Shown here piece by piece: positions 53,510 to 62,372 of a stretch of DNA of 64,000 bases (the stretch's first letter is position 1; each line of letters starts with the position of its first letter). The notes below the pieces were generated by a model, which saw only the letters and a program-made list of their open reading frames with translations, was not told the DNA's origin and made no database searches. Source of the stretch: Nymphaea colorata (taxonomy: Eukaryota; Streptophyta; Magnoliopsida; Nymphaeales; Nymphaeaceae); contig NC_045142.1 of NCBI RefSeq assembly GCF_008831285.2, positions 3,849,501 to 3,913,500 on the forward strand, in the 5' to 3' direction. The position numbers and the translations under genes are program-made.

Positions 53510-53790
53510 ATAAGAAAATGGTTTAGGCAGGGGAAGGAAGCCGTGGCCTCCCCTCACCGGCGGCAAGCGAGGGCAGGGGAATGACCTCCGGCGCCCGGGG
53601 GAGGCAACAGCCTCCCCTGCCTCAAATTTCTGATGAACATAAAAAAGATAAAAGAAGGGGGCTTGACCGTTGCCTTCCCCACTGCCACCAGCCACCACCG
53701 TCGGTGCCTCGTTGTCGCTGGCGGTTGGTGGCCTCCCCCAGCCAGTGGACGTTCTGCCAGCAGCCGTGGGGGAGGCTGTCTGTTGATGCA
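53510..53790. other. GC-rich island with hairpin, no gene assigned
   Basis: Strong GC excess in AT-rich surroundings. Repeated GGCCTCCCC, GGGGGAGGC and CCACCAC-type motifs, and a hairpin with exact 8-bp arms (53,598-53,605 GGGGAGGC and 53,610-53,617 GCCTCCCC). ORFs are open on both strands because of composition; none has a known domain. Could be the end of a larger transposon, but no partner end was found. Confidence 0.35.
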
Positions 53791-54714
53791 TTCTTGCTCA
53801 GTTCAGAGTTTTTTTTCTTACTTTTCCATTTGTGAAAACGTGGGCCAATGGAACGCCCACACCAGCCGAACATTCCTTTTTGCTGGGTGTTGGCATGAGC
53901 GAAGTAGAAATCTCTCTCTTTTATATATATATATATATATGGAAATTTCGATCCGACTATTTAAATTGTTTAATTTTAAATTTTTTTAAGGAGCCTTCAA
54001 TACGAACACAAGGCTTGTATTTAGAGAAGCTTGTTGACGTTTTCCCCTCTAATGGGTTTGAGCGAGTGTGCCGCTCAGTTCATTCAACAAACAAACGCAT
54101 GCCAAAAGCAAAGGGGATATTATTCAAAATTTTGAAAAAGAATGGTCATTTTTGAGTCTGTTTACCTTTTTTTTTTCAATTTCCTTTTTTGTCATTATAA
54201 AAAATTTCTTGTTTTCTATCAAACGAGCATTTTCGTTATTAAACTGTTGCACCAAATACGGCGTACCATAACCAAGTTGGCTCTTTAGTGACATTTAATT
54301 TGGCGCTACTAATGATGAATTATTATAAAAACATGTTCCAAAATTGTTTCATAAGCAATGTGAAGTTGTGGATGTCAACTCTAAATTTAAAAAATTGAAG
54401 ACATAAGAAAAAAATAGAATCTAAACACGCCTTTTACATGTTTCATGCTCGACCAACTACACTATGCCCTTTTACACACTGTCTGCATGACCAGCTATAC
54501 CACGTTCCTCGAGACCGCTATATTTTTCTTATCCAATACCTTCAAGGGTAAAAAAAGTTGAAGCCGCTTGGCACGAACATTATAAAAGTTTGGCTAACAC
54601 TAAGCTAATAAAAAATGTAGGTCAATTATTCAGTCAAACCAATTTTGATCGTACTTTGACTCTTAAAAAAACATCTCCTTTGATGCAAGACTTAGGCCAA
54701 AGTCAGTTCCAGTT
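53791..54714. other. Intergenic DNA, no gene seen
   Basis: AT-rich, with a short (AT)n near 53,922-53,940. No supported feature. Confidence 0.4.
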
Positions 54715-54905
54715 GCGTGAAGCGGGGACACAGAGCCATGGTAAGCCCGCCTGGGTCTTGGCCCCACCTCAAAATTTTTTTTTTTAAATTTACAAATAAA
54801 TTTTTAAAAAAATTCAGTTGTTTTATATGAAAATTTTGAAAAATGATATTTCGGCTATAGCAAAAATTTAAAAACTTTAATTCGGTACCTTTCATAAAAA
54901 ATTTC
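54715..54905. repeat. Dispersed repeat family B, copy 3
   Basis: GGCCCCACC, AAATTTACAAATAAATTTTT, GTTTTATATGAAAATTTTGAAAAATGATATTTCGG, AAAAATTTAAAAACTTTAATTCGG and TTCATAAAAAATTTCTA follow in the same order as copy 1 and in reverse to copy 2. Confidence 0.6.
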
Positions 54906-56094
54906 TAACTCCATCAACTCAAAAAACTTGTAAACCACGCTCATCACTGATCCTTTATGCAATCAACCAAAATTATATATGGCGGCATGTGAAATTATGA
55001 CCAATGGTACCAACAAGAAAATAATTTTTGAATGTGTTTTCCAACCATTTATGGAAGAGATGCACCTACCTGACCTTTAGATCTATTAATAATACACTTT
55101 ATAGCAAAAACATATTTTTTTGTGGTCAAGAAGTCCAACTTGCTTCCTTCTTAGAGGATAAGAAGTATGCATATAATTTCGGGTGCTGCATAATTTCGTA
55201 CCAATTCAGTCTTCGCCAAGGTGGTATTAATTTGCAAATTTCATTGCATGTGTAATTTATACTCCGAAAAACCAGAATCACTATATATATATATATATAT
55301 ATATGTAAAATATCTGTCGGTGACTCAAACAAGTACGCTAACTTTTGGTTTGCTCGAACAAACAAAATGCAAATGAGAATTTGAAAGCCTGTCCATGGAC
55401 CACCTCCCAACCCGCTTTGGACCTTATTGTATCTATTTGGAAGATGTAAAGTCCGGGAAAGGTTAGGTTTTAAACTTTTGTATTGTTAGTTGGTGTGAGA
55501 TTAAGTTATTTCCCTAATTAAAGGTGCATTCTTTGTCCGTTTTTCTTTAATAAAAGATGCTGCCGATATGACCATTTACCAAGATTGACAATAATCTATC
55601 ATACCGTATCACGTTTATAAAAATAGCGACCCTTTACCAACATATATGTCGTCTCTCTCTTTCTATCTATCTATGTATGAGGCAGGTCCGGCAGGAGAGG
55701 AGAGATGCTGTCTGTTTCTTATTATGAGTGCTACTTCTAGTGAGAGAGAGAGAAGGCAGATCTCCCGTGCATGAGGGATCTCCTCTCATCAATGGTGTTT
55801 CATGCTTTCCATCAGTCGGCCTCTTTTTAAGTGTGATCTTATATATATATATATATGTGTGTGTGTGCGTGTTTTTAAGCAAAGGGATCATATGTTTCAT
55901 CACACTTACGAATAATGTACTATCTTGCATGAAAAATGCCACCGGAATTGTGACATTCTATGATTACTAGCTACTTTATAAAGGTTGTATGTTGTGATTA
56001 CCACTTTACTAAAGGTTATTTCTTAACACTTTTTACTGAAAAAAGTGGTGTCTCCATCGTCAGATGCGTAATGATATTCTAATTTTTTTATTGG
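54906..56094. other. Intergenic DNA, no gene seen
   Basis: Includes (AT)n at 55,281-55,304 and an (AT)n(GT)n at about 55,841-55,867. ORFs crossing these are low-complexity artefacts. Confidence 0.4.
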
Positions 56095-56310
56095 GAAAAC
56101 CTCTTAGCCGGTGCAGTTGGTAACCATTATACTTTGATCATGATGGGAGCATATTAGTGAAGTTAATGTAAACAAAGGCCGTTAGTGGTAGGTTCTGGCT
56201 GGTTTCAAAACAATATAAAAATATATATTAACATTTGTTTTAAGAGGCAATACAAATGGCTCTGAGGGATTGAAGGTTCGAATCCGGTGGCTGTCGTCAT
56301 GTTTCGGTAT
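56095..56310 (+). repeat. tRNA-derived SINE-like repeat, possibly interrupted
   Basis: GAAGGTTCGAATCCGGTGG (about 56,271-56,289) contains a perfect B-box GGTTCGAATCC. The nearest A-box-like string, AGCCGGTGCAGTTGGTAACC, is about 170 bases upstream, so either the SINE is split by an insertion or the two are unrelated. Confidence 0.35.
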
Positions 56311-56480
56311 ATGTTTCATTGAGACGACAAATAATATTCTTTTTTATTATGTTGAACGGCATGCACTTGCCATTGAAACAAATAATATTCTTTTCCATTA
56401 TAATATTGTTAACATTTAAGTGCACCTAACGTCTTATTTCAATCATTTGAACCCAATTTTCTTTTACAAAAAGTGAGGTG

Positions 56481-56589
<109 letters not shown>

Positions 56590-56863
56590 TATAACATAAC
56601 CAGGCCTTTATAGAGATAAAATTTTATGTACTTGCAACAAGAATATTAGTGGTTGTTGCTCTATATTCCTCCTTCATGCGTAGTGCAGACGAGAAATTTT
56701 GATGGAAAACCGGAGATTTGAAAGGACTTTTCATCATTGGGATTTTTTTTTCCATTAAACATGATAAGTAAAGTAACATTTTAAACAGGTAAGCTTATCT
56801 CTGCGATTTTATTATTGAACTCAGGCCACGGTATCAAAGGGAAGTTGGCCATGAAGGTTATAC

Positions 56864-57274
56864 TTGAGGTGTACATGGGAATTGTTAAAAAAAAGTTGGA
56901 TATCGGAAAAAATTTAAAATCCTGTTAAGAATAAAATTAAATTAATGTCTAAAAGATGATATCGGGGTTCAAGTTTGGTTTTAGATAAACATCCGACCGA
57001 CTCGATTGGATTTGTCATTAAATGAATATCCTATACGCAATATTCATATGTTTTTGAAGTTGATCAGCTTTTAATATATAATAATGTGATTTGGATTCGG
57101 TTGCTCATTTAAAAGTTGAATCCAGAATCAATTGTAAGTAGGATTCAAATTAGATTTATATTTAAAATTTTAAATTCGAATTCAGATATGATATACATCA
57201 CTTTCAGATATGGAACACCTTTTTCTTCAATCACATTCGAAGCTAAATATGAATCCGAATATATGAACACCCAA
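56864..57274. repeat. hAT-like degenerate repeat
   Basis: TTGAGGTGTACAT at the left and ATGAACACCCAA at the right are approximately inverse. The interior repeats GGATTCGGTT, AAGTTGAATCC, GATATGATATACATC. No target duplication was found. Confidence 0.35.
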
Positions 57275-57442
57275 TAAATCAGATATATATTCTATTCAAA
57301 TCTGATCCATCAACATCCTCAACTATAGTACTGCCCAAACTATGCAGTTTGGGTGCCATATCTCCAATAGCAGCACTGTAACATGCGGGTCGGTACAATG
57401 GATAAGGTACTCGAATTCTCAGGTCCTGTACTAGATCTTGCC

Positions 57443-57800
57443 TAGGTATGTCAATGTACCCAATTTGGTTCGGATATCCAGTCAAACTGATCTGAAAAAA
57501 ATCGGATATGAAGAAAATTGAATATTCGATTAAGAAATCGGATTGGATCCAGATTCATATGTACATAGATATCTGATCGGATTTGGATGTGGATTCAAAT
57601 CAAATTTATTTATTAACAAATATCCTATATCTAATGCTCTTACGAAATTGGTACAGTTTGATTCAAAATTCGGATATGAATATAAAAAATAGATTTGGAA
57701 CTAAAATTTGGATGACTTTTTTTCTTTTCATTTGCATTGGAATCCAAATATTTGAATATACGGAAAATCACATATGGTTAATTTTTTTTTATTCTTTTTA
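57443..57800. repeat. hAT-like repeat with TAGGTATGTCAATGTACCC start
   Basis: The start is a typical plant hAT MITE terminus followed by TTTGGTTCGGATATCC. Interior: GATTAAGAAATCGGATTGG, GATCGGATTTGGATGTGG, AATATCCTATATC. The right terminus is not recognised, so this is probably incomplete. Confidence 0.5.
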
Positions 57801-58084
57801 ATTATTCGATTTCCATTTTTATCCTTACAATTTTTTTTTCCAATGTGAACTAATGGTATTTAAGTCATTAGCCATACTAGCGCATCCGGTGGGTCAGATA
57901 TATTAGTTTGATCAGCAATGGGCAGATCTGCTAATCTGCAGTTCTACGTATCAACTTACATCACCTTGTTTTCATTTTTCCAATTAAAAAAAGATAATAA
58001 GTTAACCTGAAACAAAACTAAAAATATAAATCCATATCGACCTTGCAGTATAAAAAAATCCATATCGACCTTGCGGTAAAGGGT

Positions 58085-58263
58085 AGTGGTGGAGCAAAAA
58101 AATTTTTTTTTGGAGTGAGCACCCTTCACAGATTTTCGTATCTAAAGGATTCCTCATATACAGAATAAAAAAGTATTAAAAAATATTAGTTAAAAATAAA
58201 GAAATCTTGAGGAGTTGGTATGGGCACACCAGTACATATCTGGCTCTTGGCTCCCCCTCTGGT
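58085..58263. mobile_element. CAGTGGCGGAGCC-type MITE, degraded copy
   Basis: Left end AGTGGTGGAGCA and right end TGGCTCCCCCTCTG. The order CACCCTTCACAGATTTTCGTATCTAAAGG matches CACTCACAGATTTTCATATCTGAAGG of the copy at 3452-3631. Flanks GTAAAGGG and GTAAAAGA are a near match that may be the decayed target duplication. Confidence 0.55.
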
Positions 58264-58620
58264 AAAAGATCGATAAGGTGTAATGACACCTATTAACAAC
58301 CCTACCAAGAACTATGTACCCAATTAGAGCAAAGTTGAAGCATAATTCAGGGTTCATTTGGTGTTTTGGAGCAACCCATTTTTTTTTCCCGTGTTGGGGT
58401 ATACATTTTCACTTACAGCACTTTCTTAAATAATTTTACATATAAAAACAAGATAGATTGTTTATTATGTCTTTCCATCGTCGCAAGTGAAATACACAAA
58501 ACAACTAAAAAACAACTAAAAAAAGGTTGCAATCTATCACAGTAGAATCACAAGAGAAATACACAAAACAACTAAAGAAAGCTAGCAAGCTGTCACAGTA
58601 GAATGAAATAACAACATTCT
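58264..58620. other. Intergenic DNA, no gene seen
   Basis: Contains a short direct repeat, ACACAAAACAACTAAA plus (A/G)TCACAGTAGAAT, at about 58,493-58,550 and 58,561-58,602. Otherwise nothing. Confidence 0.4.
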
Positions 58621-58797
58621 TTATTTTTCAACCTCCTCGTTCATTTGCGAAAACATTTTTTTGATGAAATTTTCTGCTCTAGCGACCAGGTTCGTCTTCT
58701 TCCACCTCCCCTTCTTCCCTAATTTGATCCTCGCAAATGGTTGGGATCTCAATGACAACACCATCACCTAAGGTGGCTCATTCATCTTCCTTATATT
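58621..58797 (-). pseudogene. Exon-2 relic of the small DUF761-like gene family (copy 0)
   Basis: On the minus strand, an acceptor TTTACAG (58,798) is followed by sequence clearly homologous to exon 2 of the intact copy (58,958-59,383) and ending at a stop at 58,621. It is broken by an in-frame TGA near its start and by an extra base near the middle. It also lacks exon 1: upstream on this strand is T-rich DNA and then the divergent start of the intact copy. Head-to-head with that copy. Confidence 0.75.
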
Positions 58798-58957
58798 CTG
58801 TAAACGGCTACAAAAATCAAAACAGCACAAAGAATTTTTTTTTTCAACAAAAAAATCTTAGACACCTCGTGTTTGGCTTTATTAAATAAGTTTTTTTTTT
58901 TTATATATTTCTAACAACTTTATTCATTTCTTTTTGTCTTTTTAAATAGCTTATAGA

Positions 58958-59383
58958 ATGACAAAATTGACGGTTGGAGGGCTGCTAGACTCCGACAAGA
59001 TGGGGCAATTGGGTGTTGTTGGGATATTAGTCTTTGGCTTTAGCATGATCGTTGTATTCCTTGCCAAAGTCGTCGCCATAGTCATCGCTTGCTGCCACCT
59101 CTACAACGACGGCCACGGTACATCACTTTCTTTTCTTACCATTTAACTTCACTGTGTAATTTGTTTCAGTTATGCTGACTTTGACTTTTTGTTGCAGTTT
59201 ACATAAGATAACGAAGTTAGAGGTGCCACCTTAGGTGATGGTGTAGTCATTGAGATGCGAAGCATGTGCGAGGATCGAAGTAGGGAGGGAGGGGAGGTGG
59301 AAGAGGCGGACAAACTCTTCGCCAGATCCGAGAATTTCATCCAAAAGTTCTTTCGGCAAATGAAAGAAGAGGATGAAGAATAA
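58958..59383 (+). CDS. Small single-pass membrane protein with DUF761-like tail
   Basis: Function unknown. Two exons, 58,958-59,117 and 59,208-59,383 (GT-AG intron of 90 bp), encode 111 aa. Residues about 18-48 form one long hydrophobic segment (VVGILVFGFSMIVVFLAKVV and following) ending ACCHLY; the rest is charged and very acidic (EEADKLFARSENFIQKFFRQ and EEDEE at the end). The tail pattern, acidic stretch then Phe-Ile-x-x-Phe with basic residues, resembles the C-terminal motif of plant DUF761 (cotton-fibre protein) family members. It is the only copy of a local cluster of six with an unbroken frame. The acceptor expected from other copies (ACAG) reads ACAT here; using the AAG three bases on keeps the frame. 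The GCAG further upstream would lead to an early stop. I am fairly sure of the exon model from comparison with copies; less sure of expression and of the family name. Confidence 0.55.
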
Positions 59384-59921
59384 AGAAGGTTGATCTGTTT
59401 AGACTTTAGATTAAGCTTATTTGGTTATTGATGTTATTTTGGAGTTTGAATCTTTGATTATTGGACTCGAGAAGCAATTCGGATATATGGTCGGGCAACT
59501 TGAAGGTTCTTCTTGTTTTGTTTAGGGCTAATTGGCATTGAGAAAAACCACGATTGATTATCGAATTTTCCTCATTCTGTAAGCTATTTAAAAGGACAAA
59601 TTAGAATCATTGGGTGACACTGCTATTTTGAAATTAGGGTGTTATAGTTTTTTTTTTTTGTCTCCATGTCTTGTTTTTTATTTTTAAAAAAAAAATTAAA
59701 GATTTTTTTTTTCAAAAAAACTTTTTTTTAAAAAAACCTTTTTCAAAAAAATCTTTTTTTTAAAGAAATCTTGATGGATTAAATAAATAAATAAATTGCA
59801 TTCAAGGGTTTACCTTTTGGCGGTAATTTTAAATATGGGAAATGTAGTTTCTATCTTTCTGATGCGAGTCTCAGTTCTGCAAATAATCCCTAAAAAAGAA
59901 TTTCTGTTTGATAATTACAAA
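59384..59921. other. Spacer within the small-gene cluster
   Basis: Includes the 3' region of the intact copy and then T-rich low-complexity DNA (59,650-59,760) followed by TCTTGATGGATTAAATAAAT and GCATTCAAGGG, a promoter-side sequence shared with 60,620-60,855. Confidence 0.45.
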
Positions 59922-60050
59922 ATGGCAAAATTGGCGTTTGGCGCTCTCTGCAACATAATGGGGCAATCGGCTACTGTTGACATCTTGGCATGCAGCAGGT
60001 TATTTGTCTTAACCGGCAATAGAAAGAGAAGGTTGATGTATGAAGATTGA
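59922..60050 (+). pseudogene. Internally deleted copy of the small gene family (copy 2)
   Basis: The first ~25 codons (ATGGCAAAATTGGC, GGGGCAATCGGCTAC) match exon 1 of the family. They are then joined directly to the end of exon 2 (GGCAATAGAAAGAGAAGGTT). The membrane segment, intron and most of the acidic tail are missing and the final frame differs. The upstream 140 bp are nearly identical to those of copy 3. Confidence 0.7.
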
Positions 60051-60509
60051 GTAACTGGGATCCTGACTTTGTCGTAAGTGGTAAATATTTCTGATCACAG
60101 TGTAACTGATAAGTCTGATATATCATGTCTTTGACTCTTTCTTCTTAAATGAAAGAACCTGTACACCCAAGTTTGTTTGCATGTATTTGTTTCTTCTTTG
60201 GTTTGAATGTCAGTGGCTTCAGAAGGTTGTAGCCTCCATAATCAAATGAGTTTCGTTCTTTTTCCTGTACTTTTAGTTTTGAAATGCATTGTTGGGTTCT
60301 TTATTGGGTTTCTCTGCCAAGCCTTTTTTTCATGTCTTTGGAGAACCTTGTAGTTTTAGAGCTTTAGAGTTATAATCTTTTTTGAAAACTTTACAACTTT
60401 GCCAAACGGCAAGAAAAAGTCAAAGTCAACATAAAAAATTTTGTTAATAAAAACCAACCAAAACCAATTATACAGTAAAGCAGAATGGTAATAAGAGAAA
60501 GTGATACAC
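60051..60509. other. 3' side of copy 2, duplicated downstream of copy 3
   Basis: GTAAGTGGTAAATATTT, ATCACAGTGTAACTGATAAG, ACTCTTTCTTCTTAAATGAA, CACCCAAGTTTGT, TTCTCTGCCAAGCC, GAAAACTTTACAACTT recur in order at 61,270-61,567. These probably correspond to the 3' UTR and flank of the ancestral gene. Confidence 0.6.
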
Positions 60510-60573
60510 CATGGCATTTGCCGCCGTTGCAGAGGCAGCAGCAGGCGAGGACCATGATGACCATGAGGACCAT
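60510..60573 (-). pseudogene. Exon-1 fragment of the small gene family (copy 2b)
   Basis: Minus strand reads the end of exon 1 (CCTCGCCTGCTGCTGCCTCT then GCAACGGCGGCAAATGCCATG) followed by a donor GTG and an intron-like sequence shared with copy 4. The 5' part of exon 1 is missing: at 60,573 the sequence changes abruptly to AAATTAGGGTGTTATAG, which also occurs at 59,633. Confidence 0.65.
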
Positions 60574-60855
60574 AAAATTAGGGTGTTATAGTTTATTTTT
60601 TTGGTCTCCGTATCTTGTTTTTCTTTTTTTTAAAAAAAACTTATTTTTTTTTAAAAACTTTTTTTTTAAATGAACTTTTTTTTAAAAGAACTTTTTTTTA
60701 AAGAAGTCTTGATGGGTTAAATAAATAAATTGCATTCAAGGGTGTACCTTTTGGTGGTAATTTTAAATATGGGAATGTAGTTTCTATCTTTTCTGATTCG
60801 AGCCTAAATTCTGCAAATAATCCCTAAAAAAGAATCTCTATTTCATAATTACAGA

Positions 60856-61238
60856 ATGGCAAAATTGGGGTTTGGCGCTCTCTGCGACAGAATGAGGCAA
60901 TCGGCTACAGGCATGGTGTCATGGTGCTCGCCATGGCCCTCGCCTGTTGCCGCATCTGCAACGGCGGCAAACGCCATGGTATATTACTTTCTTTTATTAC
61001 AATTAATTTGTTTCGGTTGTTTTTTATTAACAAAATTCTCTATGCGAAATTTGACTTTTTGTTGCCACTTACATAACATAGCAAAGATGAAGGAAATGGT
61101 GTCATGATAGAGATGCCAACCATTTCTGGTGATCAAACTTGGGTGGAAGGGGAGGAAGAAGCGGACGAACTATTCCCTAATGCAGAGAGGTTCATCAGAG
61201 ATTTTTACTGGCAACAGAAAGAGAAGGTTGAGGTATGA
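60856..61238 (+). pseudogene. Frameshifted copy of the small gene family (copy 3)
   Basis: Exon 1 (60,856-60,978) has the family start ATGGCAAAATTGGGG and the donor CATGGTATAT, but lacks about 13 bases in the membrane segment, shifting the frame. Exon 2 (about 61,082-61,238) keeps a full family tail on paper (EEEADELF, ERFIRDFYW) but cannot be read in frame from exon 1; the predicted join stops after three codons. Recently inactive, since the tail is well preserved. Confidence 0.7.
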
Positions 61239-61664
61239 AGATTGAGCAACTCGGATTTTGACTTTGTTGTAAGTGGTAAATATTTTTTATCACAGTGTAA
61301 CTGATAAGTCTGACATATCAGGTCTTTAACTCTTTCTTCTTAAATGAAGCAACCAGTACACCCAAGTTTGTGTGCATGCAGTTGTTTCTTTTTTGGTTCT
61401 AATTTCAGTGGCTTCAGAATGTCCCAGCTTCCATAATGAAACGAGTTTCGTTCTTTTCCTGTACTTTTAGTTGGGTTTCTCTGCCAAGCCTCTTTTTCAT
61501 GCCTTTGGAGAACCACGTGGTTTTAAAGCTTTACAGTCATAATCTTTTTTGAAAACTTTACAACTTGCTATTAAAAAGAACTTAAAAAAAGAACTTAAAA
61601 AAACTTTTTTTTAACAAAACTTAAAAAAAAAACTTTTTTTAAACAAAAACTTTTTTTTTCTTTA
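61239..61664. other. 3' side of copy 3, no separate gene
   Basis: Duplicate of the 60,051-60,390 flank, then A/T low-complexity DNA with repeated AAAACTTTTTTT. Confidence 0.5.
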
Positions 61665-61945
61665 AAGAAGTCTTGATGGGTTTCCAAATGAATCAGATAT
61701 CATAAATAACGACTCGACCGAGATATGACATTTTAATTGCAAGATTAGATGCATATTGCCAAACTAGTAATGCAAAGTCATCAATACAAGTGTTCAGAAA
61801 TTGAAGCACCTTTGTTTCACTTTATTAAAGATCTCAATTATAAGAATCTTTTACTATGTAACAATTTGTTATCTATAGCAGTGCATTAGAATAATATCAT
61901 AAGAATAATGATTGTATAGTGCACAGGTTGAAAGATGAAGTTAAA
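61665..61945 (+). repeat. Block B of the ~280-bp repeat shared with 42.7 kb
   Basis: Matches block A (42,705-42,985) along its length in the same orientation. Starts with the GAAGTCTTGATGGG that also precedes copies 2 and 3. A 23-bp stretch inside (61,890-61,912, AATAATATCATAAG onward) recurs exactly at 62,008-62,030. Confidence 0.85.
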
Positions 61946-62014
61946 TGAAAGAACTTAAACATAAGCATTCCTTTTTTATATCACCAACATCCTTCATACC
62001 TGAACCTAATAATA

Positions 62015-62372
62015 TCATAAGAATAATGATGCTTCTTCCACCTCCCCTTCCACCCTAGTTTGATCACCAGAAATGGTTGGGATCTCTATCGCAACACCAT
62101 CTCCTTTATCTTTGTTATCTTCTGTAAATGGAAACAACAAGTCAAAGTCAGCAAAAAGAATTTTGTTAATAGAAACCAACCAAAACAAATTATATAGTGA
62201 AGCTGAATGGTAATAAGAGAATGATATACCGTGGTGTTTGCCGCCGTTGCAAAGGCGGCAACAGGCGAGGACCATGACGACTATGCTAAAGCCGCATGCT
62301 AGGAGCACAATAGCAGCCGATTGTCCCATTCTGCCACGGAGCACACCAAACGCCGATTTTTCCAGATCACTA
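62015..62372 (-). pseudogene. Truncated and chimeric copy of the small gene family (copy 4)
   Basis: Exon 1 remnant is 62,372-62,230 and encodes the membrane segment (IVLLACGFSIVVMVLACCRL) but the start codon region is replaced by LINE sequence (CTGGAAAAATCGG where other copies have ATGGCAAAATTGG). Exon 2 runs from 62,121 after an intact ACAG acceptor. It breaks off after the acidic GEVEEA stretch, where a 23-bp repeat of the 61.9-kb block takes over and supplies a stop at 62,015. The DUF761-like end is missing. Confidence 0.7.

Noticed and set aside
53468-53989. ORFs of 83-118 codons in the GC-rich island
   Set aside because: Open in several frames on both strands owing to GC content; no conserved motif.
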